This document shows positions 1 to 12,300 of a stretch of 64,000 bases of DNA, piece by piece. Each line of letters starts with the position of its first letter. Position 1 is the first letter of the stretch. Position numbers and translations under genes: made by a program. The notes beneath the pieces are model-generated. The model searched no databases. It saw only the letters and a list, made by a program, of their open reading frames with translations, and was not told the origin of the DNA. Source of the stretch: Ctena decussata (lineage: Eukaryota; Mollusca; Bivalvia; Lucinida; Lucinidae); NCBI GenBank assembly GCA_963989385.1, contig OZ022503.1:67244123-67308122 (forward strand), in the 5' to 3' direction.

Positions 1-2395
1 TCGTGACCTTAGGTGACTTGCACAATTCGGGCTGAAACTAGTGCCAAATGAGAGGGTTGGGATAAACATTCAATTGACCATATGTGCCAAAAATTTTCGT
101 TCTTTAGTTTTCGAGTTATAGCCCCTGGAAGTCGAAAACTGCACGACTTTGCCCTCGAATATCTCGACAACGGAGAAAGGAGAATTTCAGGGCATTTTCT
201 CCCAAGAAATATATGGGAATTATCTGTAATTTAGCACAGTTTCAGAACGATTCGTGAAAGTCACCTTTTAAGAATAACTTCCACTGCAGGCCCATATATA
301 AAAGTTTGCTCCTTTATTACTCTGCACATGGACAATTATTTGCGCTGTTATTTGCCCCAGGCATGTACCTATGTAATTACCGTTTACAGTGTAAAGATGG
401 ATGTTATCGGTCGCTGAACGTCGGAGCAGTAGGCGTTTAATGCATTTTCCCATAGGGTCCAATGCAAAATTGACACCTCATTTTCTCCATTCTCAAGAGC
501 TTTGAGTCTCTGCAAAACATATACATGTGTAGACACAAATAAGTGAAATAGAATGAAGGCTATTTCAGCTTTAGCTTTTATTCCGTTTGGGAGCTAAAGT
601 CGCACAAACTTTTGTTTACAAAAATTTCGATGGCCTATAGTTCGCAAGTTATGCAATCAGTTGACATAAGATTGTGCATGCATGTAGACATGTTAATGAC
701 CTTTATATATGCCAAGTTTCAGATGGCTACCTACTCATACAAGCAAGCAGTAGCGGTTTGAAATTTTCACAATTTGGGCTACACGTTCGGGACGATTCGT
801 GACCTTAGGTGACTTGCACAATTCGGGCTGAAACTAGTGCCAAATGAGAGGGTTGGGATAAACATTCAATTGACCATATGTGCCAAAAATTCTCGTTCTT
901 TAGTTTTCGAGTTATAGCCCCTGGAAGTCGAAAACTGCACGACTTTGCCCTCGAATATCTCGACAACGGAGAAAGGAGAATTTCAGGGCATTTTCTCCCA
1001 AGAAATATATGGGAATTATCTGTAATTTAGCACAGTTTCAGAACGATTCGTGAAAGTCACCTTTTAAGAATAACTTCCACTGCAGGCCCATATATAAAAG
1101 TTTGCTCCTTTATTACTCTGCACATGGACAATTATTTGCGCTGTTATTTGCCCCAGGCATGTACCTATGTAATTACCGTTTACAGTGTAAAGATGGATGT
1201 TATCGGTCGCTGAACGTCGGAGCAGTAGGCGTTTAATGCATTTTCCCATAGGGTCCAATGCAAAATTGACACCTCATTTTCTCCATTCTCAAGAGCTTTG
1301 AGTCTCTGCAAAACATATACATGTGTAGACACAAATAAGTGAAATAGAATGAAGGCTATTTCAGCTTTAGCTTTTATTCCGTTTGGGAGCTAAAGTCGCA
1401 CAAACTTTTGTTTACAAAAATTTCGATGGCCTATAGTTCGCAAGTTATGCAATCAGTTGACAAAAGATTGTGCATGCATGTAGACATGTTAATGACCTTT
1501 ATATATGCCAAGTTTCAGATGGCTACCTACTCATACAAGCAAGCAGTAGCGGTTTGAAATTTTCACAATTTGGGCTACACGTTCGGGACGATTCGTGACC
1601 TTAGGTGACTTGCACAATTCGGGCTGAAACTAGTGCCAAATGAGAGGGTTGGGATAAACATTCAATTGACCATATGTGCCAAAAATTCTCGTTCTTTAGT
1701 TTTCGAGTTATAGCCCCTGGAAGTCGAAAACTGCACGACTTTGCCCTCGAATATCTCGACAACGGAGAAAGGAGAATTTCAGGGCATTTTCTCCCAAGAA
1801 ATATATGGGAATTATCTGTAATTTAGCACAGTTTCAGAACGATTCGTGAAAGTCACCTTTTAAGAATAACTTCCACTGCAGGCCCATACATAAAAGTTTG
1901 CTCCTTTATTACTCTGCACATGGACAATTATTTGCGCTGTTATTTGCCCCAGGCATGTACCTATGTAATTACCGTTTACAGTGTAAAGATGGATGTTATC
2001 GGTCGCTGAACGTCGGAGCAGTAGGCGTTTAATGCATTTTCCCATAGGGTCCAATGCAAAATTGACACCTCATTTTCTCCATTCTCAAGAGCTTTGAGTC
2101 TCTGCAAAACATATACATGTGTAGACACAAATAAGTGAAATAGAATGAAGGCTATTTCAGCTTTAGCTTTTATTCCGTTTGGGAGCTAAAGTCGCACAAA
2201 CTTTTGTTTACAAAAATTTCGATGGCCTATAGTTCGCAAGTTATGCAATCAGTTGACATAAGATTGTGCATGCATGTAGACATGTTAATGACCTTTATAT
2301 ATGCCAAGTTTCAGATGGCTACCTACTCATACAAGCAAGCAGTAGCGGTTTGAAATTTTCACAATTTGGGCTACACGTTCGGGACGATTCGTGAC

Positions 2396-2417
2396 CTTAG
2401 GTGACTTGCACAATTCG
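2396..2417 (+). repeat. Left arm of the monomer's imperfect inverted repeat (copy 4 example)
   Basis: Monomer positions 8-29 match the reverse complement of positions 248-272 at 19 of 22 aligned bases, with one 3-base gap. The shared core is CTTA, GGTGACTT, CAC and TCG. The same pair is present in every intact copy. It matters because the ends of the copy 27 inversion lie 2 and 6 bases outside these arms. Confidence 0.8.
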
Positions 2418-2470
2418 GGCTGAAACTAGTGCCAAATGAGAGGGTTGGGATAAACATTCAATTGACCATA

Positions 2471-2510
2471 TGTGCCAAAAATTCTCGTTCTTTAGTTTTC
2501 GAGTTATAGC
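2471..2510 (+). repeat. Possible ancient internal duplication, unit A (copy 4 example)
   Basis: Monomer 83-122 resembles monomer 613-654. Both read roughly TGT, then CAAAAATT, TCG, TAGTT and finally GTTAT followed by GC, with small gaps between these blocks. The similarity is by eye and gapped, so it could be chance. It hints that the 796-bp unit grew from shorter related pieces. Confidence 0.4.
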
Positions 2511-2635
2511 CCCTGGAAGTCGAAAACTGCACGACTTTGCCCTCGAATATCTCGACAACGGAGAAAGGAGAATTTCAGGGCATTTTCTCCCAAGAAATAT
2601 ATGGGAATTATCTGTAATTTAGCACAGTTTCAGAA

Positions 2636-2660
2636 CGATTCGTGAAAGTCACCTTTTAAG
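2636..2660 (-). repeat. Right arm of the monomer's imperfect inverted repeat (copy 4 example)
   Basis: Monomer positions 248-272 are the partner of the arm at 8-29, about 218 bases away. It overlaps the internal copy of the ACGATTCGTGA direct repeat at 247-257. A single strand could fold the two arms together, which would bring monomer positions 6 and 278 close. Confidence 0.8.
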
Positions 2661-2682
2661 AATAACTTCCACTGCAGGCCCA

Positions 2683-2692
2683 TATATAAAAG
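2683..2692 (+). promoter_or_regulatory. TATA-box-like motif, once per monomer (copy 4 example)
   Basis: TATATAAAAG at monomer 295-304 fits the metazoan TATA-box consensus (TATAWAAR). It recurs in every copy, so the array carries about 80 candidate plus-strand core promoters. Four copies break it: copies 3 (1889) and 28 (21788) by T to C, copies 51 (40096) and 56 (44076) by A to G. I do not see a convincing initiator about 30 bases downstream. The motif could be chance in AT-rich DNA. Whether it drives satellite transcription is inference. Confidence 0.3.
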
Positions 2693-3000
2693 TTTGCTCC
2701 TTTATTACTCTGCACATGGACAATTATTTGCGCTGTTATTTGCCCCAGGCATGTACCTATGTAATTACCGTTTACAGTGTAAAGATGGATGTTATCGGTC
2801 GCTGAACGTCGGAGCAGTAGGCGTTTAATGCATTTTCCCATAGGGTCCAATGCAAAATTGACACCTCATTTTCTCCATTCTCAAGAGCTTTGAGTCTCTG
2901 CAAAACATATACATGTGTAGACACAAATAAGTGAAATAGAATGAAGGCTATTTCAGCTTTAGCTTTTATTCCGTTTGGGAGCTAAAGTCGCACAAACTTT

Positions 3001-3042
3001 TGTTTACAAAAATTTCGATGGCCTATAGTTCGCAAGTTATGC
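3001..3042 (+). repeat. Possible ancient internal duplication, unit B (copy 4 example)
   Basis: Monomer 613-654 is the counterpart of 83-122. It contains position 653, where a G to A change marks eight copies between 25 and 40 kb. Confidence 0.4.
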
Positions 3043-6000
3043 AATCAGTTGACATAAGATTGTGCATGCATGTAGACATGTTAATGACCTTTATATATGC
3101 CAAGTTTCAGATGGCTACCTACTCATACAAGCAAGCAGTAGCGGTTTGAAATTTTCACAATTTGGGCTACACGTTCGGGACGATTCGTGACCTTAGGTGA
3201 CTTGCACAATTCGGGCTGAAACTAGTGCCAAATGAGAGGGTTGGGATAAACATTCAATTGACCATATGTGCCAAAAATTCTCGTTCTTTAGTTTTCGAGT
3301 TATAGCCCCTGGAAGTCGAAAACTGCACGACTTTGCCCTCGAATATCTCGACAACGGAGAAAGGAGAATTTCAGGGCATTTTCTCCCAAGAAATATATGG
3401 GAATTATCTGTAATTTAGCACAGTTTCAGAACGATTCGTGAAAGTCACCTTTTAAGAATAACTTCCACTGCAGGCCCATATATAAAAGTTTGCTCCTTTA
3501 TTACTCTGCACATGGACAATTATTTGCGCTGTTATTTGCCCCAGGCATGTACCTATGTAATTACCGTTTACAGTGTAAAGATGGATGTTATCGGTCGCTG
3601 AACGTCGGAGCAGTAGGCGTTTAATGCATTTTCCCATAGGGTCCAATGCAAAATTGACACCTCATTTTCTCCATTCTCAAGAGCTTTGAGTCTCTGCAAA
3701 ACATATACATGTGTAGACACAAATAAGTGAAATAGAATGAAGGCTATTTCAGCTTTAGCTTTTATTCCGTTTGGGAGCTAAAGTCGCACAAACTTTTGTT
3801 TACAAAAATTTCGATGGCCTATAGTTCGCAAGTTATGCAATCAGTTGACATAAGATTGTGCATGCATGTAGACATGTTAATGACCTTTATATATGCCAAG
3901 TTTCAGATGGCTACCTACTCATACAAGCAAGCAGTTGCGGTTTGAAATTTTCACAATTTGGGCTACACGTTCGGGACGATTCGTGACCTTAGGTGACTTG
4001 CACAATTCGGGCTGAAACTAGTGCCAAATGAGAGGGTTGGGATAAACATTCAATTGACCATATGTGCCAAAAATTCTCGTTCTTTAGTTTTCGAGTTATA
4101 GCCCCTGGAAGTCGAAAACTGCACGACTTTGCCCTCGAATATCTCGACAACGGAGAAAGGAGAATTTCAGGGCATTTTCTCCCAAGAAATATATGGGAAT
4201 TATCTGTAATTTAGCACAGTTTCAGAACGATTCGTGAAAGTCACCTTTTAAGAATAACTTCCACTGCAGGCCCATATATAAAAGTTTGCTCCTTTATTAC
4301 TCTGCACATGGACAATTATTTGCGCTGTTATTTGCCCCAGGCATGTACCTATGTAATTACCGTTTACAGTGTAAAGATGGATGTTATCGGTCGCTGAACG
4401 TCGGAGCAGTAGGCGTTTAATGCATTTTCCCATAGGGTCCAATGCAAAATTGACACCTCATTTTCTCCATTCTCAAGAGCTTTGAGTCTCTGCAAAACAT
4501 ATACATGTGTAGACACAAATAAGTGAAATAGAATGAAGGCTATTTCAGCTTTAGCTTTTATTCCGTTTGGGAGCTAAAGTCGCACAAACTTTTGTTTACA
4601 AAAATTTCGATGGCCTATAGTTCGCAAGTTATGCAATCAGTTGACATAAGATTGTGCATGCATGTAGACATGTTAATGACCTTTATATATGCCAAGTTTC
4701 AGATGGCTACCTACTCATACAAGCAAGCAGTAGCGGTTTGAAATTTTCACAATTTGGGCTACACGTTCGGGACGATTCGTGACCTTAGGTGACTTGCACA
4801 ATTCGGGCTGAAACTAGTGCCAAATGAGAGGGTTGGGATAAACATTCAATTGACCATATGTGCCAAAAATTCTCGTTCTTTAGTTTTCGAGTTATAGCCC
4901 CTGGAAGTCGAAAACTGCACGACTTTGCCCTCGAATATCTCGACAACGGAGAAAGGAGAATTTCAGGGCATTTTCTCCCAAGAAATATATGGGAATTATC
5001 TGTAATTTAGCACAGTTTCAGAACGATTCGTGAAAGTCACCTTTTAAGAATAACTTCCACTGCAGGCCCATATATAAAAGTTTGCTCCTTTATTACTCTG
5101 CACATGGACAATTATTTGCGCTGTTATTTGCCCCAGGCATGTACCTATGTAATTACCGTTTACAGTGTAAAGATGGATGTTATCGGTTGCTGAACGTCGG
5201 AGCAGTAGGCGTTTAATGCATTTTCCCATAGGGTCCAATGCAAAATTGACACCTCATTTTCTCCATTCTCAAGAGCTTTGAGTCTCTGCAAAACATATAC
5301 ATGTGTAGACACAAATAAGTGAAATAGAATGAAGGCTATTTCAGCTTTAGCTTTTATTCCGTTTGGGAGCTAAAGTCGCACAAACTTTTGTTTACAAAAA
5401 TTTCGATGGCCTATAGTTCGCAAGTTATGCAATCAGTTGACATAAGATTGTGCATGCATGTAGACATGTTAATGACCTTTATATATGCCAAGTTTCAGAT
5501 GGCTACCTACTCATACAAGCAAGCAGTAGCGGTTTGAAATTTTCACAATTTGGGCTACACGTTCGGGACGATTCGTGACCTTAGGTGACTTGCACAATTC
5601 GGGCTGAAACTAGTGCCAAATGAGAGGGTTGGGATAAACATTCAATTGACCATATGTGCCAAAAATTCTCGTTCTTTAGTTTTCGAGTTATAGCCCCTGG
5701 AAGTCGAAAACTGCACGACTTTGCCCTCGAATATCTCGACAACGGAGAAAGGAGAATTTCAGGGCATTTTCTCCCAAGAAATATATGGGAATTATCTGTA
5801 ATTTAGCACAGTTTCAGAACGATTCGTGAAAGTCACCTTTTAAGAATAGCTTCCACTGCAGGCCCATATATAAAAGTTTGCTCCTTTATTACTCTGCACA
5901 TGGACAATTATTTGCGCTGTTATTTGCCCCAGGCATGTACCTATGTAATTACCGTTTACAGTGTAAAGATGGATGTTATCGGTCGCTGAACTTCGGAGCA

Positions 6001-6368
6001 GTAGGCGTTTAATGCATTTTCCCATAGGGTCCAATGCAAAATTGACACCTCATTTTCTCCATTCTCAAGAGCTTTGAGTCTCTGCAAAACATATACATGT
6101 GTAGACACAAATAAGTGAAATAGAATGAAGGCTATTTCAGCTTTAGCTTTTATTCCGTTTGGGAGCTAAAGTCGCACAAACTTTTGTTTACAAAAATTTC
6201 GATGGCCTATAGTTCGCAAGTTATGCAATCAGTTGACAAAAGATTGTGCATGCATGTAGACATGTTAATGACCTTTATATATGCCAAGTTTCAGATGGCT
6301 ACCTACTCATACAAGCAAGCAGTAGCGGTTTGAAATTTTCACAATTTGGGCTACACGTTCGGGACGAT

Positions 6369-9300
6369 TCGTGACCTTAGGTGACTTGCACAATTCGGGC
6401 TGAAACTAGTGCCAAATGAGAGGGTTGGGATAAACATTCAATTGACCATATGTGCCAAAAATTCTCGTTCTTTAGTTTTCGAGTTATAGCCCCTGGAAGT
6501 CGAAAACTGCACGACTTTGCCCTCGAATATCTCGACAACGGAGAAAGGAGAATTTCAGGGCATTTTCTCCCAAGAAATATATGGGAATTATCTGTAATTT
6601 AGCACAGTTTCAGAACGATTCGTGAAAGTCACCTTTTAAGAATAGCTTCTACTGCAGGCCCATATATAAAAGTTTGCTCCTTTATTACTCTGCACATGGA
6701 CAATTATTTGCGCTGTTGTTTGCCCCAGGCATGTACCTATGTAATTACCGTTTACAGTGTAAAGATGGATGTTATCGGTCGCTGAACGTCGGAGCAGTAG
6801 GCGTTTAATGCATTTTCCCATAGGGTCCAATGCAAAATTGACACCTCATTTTCTCCATTCTCAAGAGCTTTGAGTCTCTGCAAAACATATACATGTGTAG
6901 ACACAAATAAGTGAAATAGAATGAAGGCTATTTCAGCTTTAGCTTTTATTCCGTTTGGGAGCTAAAGTCGCACAAACTTTTGTTTACAAAAATTTCGATG
7001 GCCTATAGTTCGCAAGTTATGCAATCAGTTGACATAAGATTGTGCATGCATGTAGACATGTTAATGACCTTTATATATGCCAAGTTTCAGATGGCTACCT
7101 ACTCATACAAGCAAGCAGTAGCGGTTTGAAATTTTCACAATTTGGGCTACACGTTCGGGACGATTCGTGACCTTAGGTGACTTGCACAATTCGGGCTGAA
7201 ACTAGTGCCAAATGAGAGGGTTGGGATAAACATTCAATTGACCATATGTGCCAAAAATTCTCGTTCTTTAGTTTTCGAGTTATAGCCCCTGGAAGTCGAA
7301 AACTGCACGACTTTGCCCTCGAATATCTCGACAACGGAGAAAGGAGAATTTCAGGGCATTTTCTCCCAAGAAATATATGGGAATTATCTGTAATTTAGCA
7401 CAGTTTCAGAACGATTCGTGAAAGTCACCTTTTAAGAATAACTTCCACTGCAGGCCCATATATAAAAGTTTGCTCCTTTATTACTCTGCACATGGACAAT
7501 TATTTGCGCTGTTATTTGCCCCAGGCATGTACCTATGTAATTACCGTTTACAGTGTAAAGATGGATGTTATCGGTCGCTGAACGTCGGAGCAGTAGGCGT
7601 TTAATGCATTTTCCCATAGGGTCCAATGCAAAATTGACACCTCATTTTCTCCATTCTCAAGAGCTTTGAGTCTCTGCAAAACATATACATGTGTAGACAC
7701 AAATAAGTGAAATAGAATGAAGGCTATTTCAGCTTTAGCTTTTATTCCGTTTGGGAGCTAAAGTCGCACAAACTTTTGTTTACAAAAATTTCGATCGCCT
7801 ATAGTTCGCAAGTTATGCAATCAGTTGACATAAGATTGTGCATGCATGTAGACATGTTAATGGCCTTTATATATGCCAAGTTTCAGATGGCTACCTACTC
7901 ATACAAGCAAGCAGTAGCGGTTTGAAATTTTCACAATTTGGGCTACACGTTCGGGACGATTCGTGACCTTAGGTGACTTGCACAATTCGGGCTGAAACTA
8001 GTGCCAAATGAGAGGGTTGGGATAAACATTCAATTGACCATATGTGCCAAAAATTCTCGTTCTTTAGTTTTCGAGTTATAGCCCCTGGAAGTCGAAAACT
8101 GCACGACTTTGCCCTCGAATATCTCGACAACGGAGAAAGGAGAATTTCAGGGCATTTTCTCCAAAGACATATATGGGAATTATCCGTAATTTAGCACAGT
8201 TTCAGAACGATTCGTGAAAGTCACCTTTTAAGAATAACTTCCACTGCAGGCCCATATATAAAAGTTTGCTCCTTTATTACTCTGCACATGGACAATTATT
8301 TGCGCTGTTATTTGCCCCAGGCATGTACCTATGTAATTACCGTTTACAGTGTAAAGATGGATGTTATCGGTCGCTGAACGTCGGAGCAGTAGGCGTTTAA
8401 TGCATTTTCCCATAGGGTCCAATGCAAAATTGACACCTCATTTTCTCCATTCTCAAGAGCTTTGAGTCTCTGCAAAACATATACATGTGTAGACACAAAT
8501 AAGTGAAATAGAATGAAGGCTATATCAGCTTTAGCTTTTATTCCGTTTGGGAGCTAAAGTCGCACAAACTTTTGTTTACAAAAATTTCGATGGCCTATAG
8601 TTCGCAAGTTATGCAATCAGTTGACATAAGATTGTGCATGCATGTAGACATGTTAATGACCTTTATATATGCCAAGTTTCAGATGGCTACCTACTCATAC
8701 AAGCAAGCAGTAGCGGTTTGAAATTTTCACAATTTGGGCTACACGTTCGGGACGATTCGTGACCTTAGGTGACTTGCACAATTCGGGCTGAAACTAGTGC
8801 CAAATGAGAGGGTTGGGATAAACATTCAATTGACCATATGTGCCAAAAATTCTCGTTCTTTAGTTTCCGAGTTATAGCCCCTGGAAGTCGAAAACTGCAC
8901 GACTTTGCCCTCGAATATCTCGACAACGGAGAAAGGAGAATTTCAGGGCATTTTCTCCCAAGAAATATATGGGAATTATCTGTAATTTAGCACAGTTTCA
9001 GAACGATTCGTGAAAGTCACCTTTTAAGAATAGCTTCCACTGCAGGCCCATATATAAAAGTTTGCTCCTTTATTACTCTGCACATGGACAATTATTTGCG
9101 CTGTTGTTTGCCCCAGGCATGTACCTATGTAATTACCGTTTACAGTGTAAAGATGGATGTTATCGGTCGCTGAACGTCGGAGCAGTAGGCGTTTAATGCA
9201 TTTTCCCATAGGGTCCAATGCAAAATTGACACCTCATTTTCTCCATTCTCAAGAGCTTTGAGTCTCTGCAAAACATATACATGTGTAGACACAAATAAGT

Positions 9301-12300
9301 GAAATAGAATGAAGGCTATTTCAGCTTTAGCTTTTATTCCGTTTGGGAGCTAAAGTCGCACAAACTTTTGTTTACAAAAATTTCGATGGCCTATAGTTCG
9401 CAAGTTATGCAATCAGTTGACATAAGATTGTGCATGCATGTAGACATGTTAATGACCTTTATATATGCCAAGTTTCAGATGGCTACCTACTCATACAAGC
9501 AAGCAGTAGCGGTTTGAAATTTTCACAATTTGGGCTACACGTTCGGGACGATTCGTGACCTTAGGTGACTTGCACAATTCGGGCTGAAACTAGTGCCAAA
9601 TGAGAGGGTTGGGATAAACATTCAATTGACCATATGTGCCAAAAATTCTCGTTCTTTAGTTTTCGAGTTATAGCCCCTGGAAGTCGAAAACTGCACGACT
9701 TTGCCCTCGAATATCTCGACAACGGAGAAAGGAGAATTTCAGGGCATTTTCTCCCAAGAAATATATGGGAATTATCTGTAATTTAGCACAGTTTCAGAAC
9801 GATTCGTGAAAGTCACCTTTTAAGAATAACTTCCACTGCAGGCCCATATATAAAAGTTTGCTCCTTTATTACTCTGCACATGGACAATTATTTGCGCTGT
9901 TATTTGCCCCAGGCATGTACCTATGTAATTACCGTTTACAGTGTAAAGATGGATGTTATCGGTCGCTGAACGTCGGAGCAGTAGGCGTTTAATGCATTTT
10001 CCCATAGGGTCCAATGCAAAATTGACACCTCATTTTCTCCATTCTCAAGAGCTTTGAGTCTCTGCAAAACATATACATGTGTAGACACAAATAAGTGAAA
10101 TAGAATGAAGGCTATTTCAGCTTTAGCTTTTATTCCGTTTGGGAGCTAAAGTCGCACAAACTTTTGTTTACAAAAATTTCGATGGCCTATAGTTCGCAAG
10201 TTATGCAATCAGTTGACATAAGATTGTGCATGCATGTAGACATGTTAATGACCTTTATATATGCCAAGTTTCAGATGGCTACCTACTCATACAAGCAAGC
10301 AGTAGCGGTTTGAAATTTTCACAATTTGGGCTACACGTTCGGGACGATTCGTGACCTTAGGTGACTTGCACAATTCGGGCTGAAACTAGTGCCAAATGAG
10401 AGGGTTGGGATAAACATTCAATTGACCATATGTGCCAAAAATTCTCGTTCTTTAGTTTTCGAGTTATAGCCCCTGGAAGTCGAAAACTGCACGACTTTGC
10501 CCTCGAATATCTCGACAACGGAGAAAGGAGAATTTCAGGGCATTTTCTCCAAAGACATATATGGGAATTATCTGTAATTTAGCACAGTTTCAGAACGATT
10601 CGTGAAAGTCACCTTTTAAGAATAACTTCCACTGCAGGCCCATATATAAAAGTTTGCTCCTTTATTACTCTGCACATGGACAATTATTTGCGCTGTTATT
10701 TGCCCCAGGCATGTACCTATGTAATTACCGTTTACAGTGTAAAGATGGATGTTATCGGTCGCTGAACGTCGGAGCAGTAGGCGTTTAATGCATTTTCCCA
10801 TAGGGTCCAATGCAAAATTGACACCTCATTTTCTCCATTCTCAAGAGCTTTGAGTCTCTGCAAAACATATACATGTGTAGACACAAATAAGTGAAATAGA
10901 ATGAAGGCTATATCAGCTTTAGCTTTTATTCCGTTTGGGAGCTAAAGTCGCACAAACTTTTGTTTACAAAAATTTCGATGGCCTATAGTTCGCAAGTTAT
11001 GCAATCAGTTGACATAAGATTGTGCATGCATGTAGACATGTTAATGACCTTTATATATGCCAAGTTTCAGATGGCTACCTACTCATACAAGCAAGCAGTA
11101 GCGGTTTGAAATTTTCACAATTTGGGCTACACGTTCGGGACGATTCGTGACCTTAGGTGACTTGCACAATTCGGGCTGAAACTAGTGCCAAATGAGAGGG
11201 TTGGGATAAACATTCAATTGACCATATGTGCCAAAAATTCTCGTTCTTTAGTTTCCGAATTATAGCCCCTGGAAGTCGAAAACTGCACGACTTTGCCCTC
11301 GAATATCTCGACAACGGAGAAAGGAGAATTTCAGGGCATTTTCTCCCAAGAAATATATGGGAATTATCTGTAATTTAGCACAGTTTCAGAACGATTCGTG
11401 AAAGTCACCTTTTAAGAATAACTTCCACTGCAGGCCCATATATAAAAGTTTGCTCCTTTATTACTCTGCACATGGACAATTATTTGCGCTGTTATTTGCC
11501 CCAGGCATGTACCTATGTAATTACCGTTTACAGTGTAAAGATGGATGTTATCGGTCGCTGAACGTCGGAGCAGTAGGCGTTTAATGCATTTTCCCATAGG
11601 GTCCAATGCAAAATTGACACCTCATTTTCTCCATTCTCAAGAGCTTTGAGTCTCTGCAAAACATATACATGTGTAGACACAAATAAGTGAAATAGAATGA
11701 AGGCTATTTCAGCTTTAGCTTTTATTCCGTTTGGGAGCTAAAGTCGCACAAACTTTTGTTTACAAAAATTTCGATGGCCTATAGTTCGCAAGTTATGCAA
11801 TCAGTTGACATAAGATTGTGCATGCATGTAGACATGTTAATGACCTTTATATATGCCAAGTTTCAGATGGCTACCTACTCATACAAGCAAGCAGTAGCGG
11901 TTTGAAATTTTCACAATTTGGGCTACACGTTCGGGACGATTCGTGACCTTAGGTGACTTGCACAATTCGGGCTGAAACTAGTGCCAAATGAGAGGGTTGG
12001 GATAAACATTCAATTGACCATATGTGCCAAAAATTCTCGTTCTTTAGTTTTCGAGTTATAGCCCCTGGAAGTCGAAAACTGCACGACTTTGCCCTCGAAT
12101 ATCTCGACAACGGAGAAAGGAGAATTTCAGGGCATTTTCTCCCAAGAAATATATGGGAATTATCTGTAATTTAGCACAGTTTCAGAACGATTCGTGAAAG
12201 TCACCTTTTAAGAATAACTTCCACTGCAGGCCCATATATAAAAGTTTGCTCCTTTATTACTCTGCACATGGACAATTATTTGCGCTGTTATTTGCCCCAG

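Larger units (their letters stand above)
2389..3184 (+). repeat. Representative consensus monomer (copy 4)
   Basis: This copy shows no difference from the majority sequence that I could find, so it serves as the reference unit; monomer positions below count from its first base. It has single sites for PstI (CTGCAG), SpeI (ACTAGT) and NdeI (CATATG). It holds about 26 CpG dinucleotides by hand count. Notable internal structure: an imperfect inverted repeat (8-29 against 248-272), an 11-base direct repeat ACGATTCGTGA (247-257, and 792-796 continuing into 1-6 of the next copy), a near-direct repeat CACAATTYGGGCT (21-33 and 768-780), and a TATA-like motif (295-304). Every stretch of the monomer has stops in all frames within short distance, apart from a 64-codon minus-strand frame judged non-coding. 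Confidence 0.95.
1..6368 (+). repeat. Copies 1-8, near-consensus block
   Basis: Copies start at 1, 797, 1593, 2389, 3185, 3981, 4777 and 5573, all 796 bp. Differences from consensus: copy 1 T at 96; copy 2 A at 1463; copy 3 C at 1889 (in the TATA-like motif); copy 5 T at 3936; copy 7 T at 5188 (a CpG loss); copy 8 G at 5849, T at 5992 and A at 6239. Copies 2 and 8 share the change at monomer 667. The G at 5849 is also found in copies 9 and 12. Copies 4 and 6 look like exact consensus. No genes. Confidence 0.93.

Noticed and set aside
313..318. AATAAA polyadenylation-like signals on the minus strand (monomer 313-318 and 577-582).
   Set aside because: Six-base AT-rich motifs are expected by chance and there is no gene for them to serve.
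268..462. A 64-codon minus-strand open frame in nearly every copy, recurring every 796 bases.
   Set aside because: It is conserved only because the repeat is. Its start codon is TTG; the first ATG is codon 4 and is lost in copies 27, 45 and 66. Most variants in it change the amino acid, copies 19 and 29 frameshift it, and copy 28 has an early stop. No domain is recognisable.
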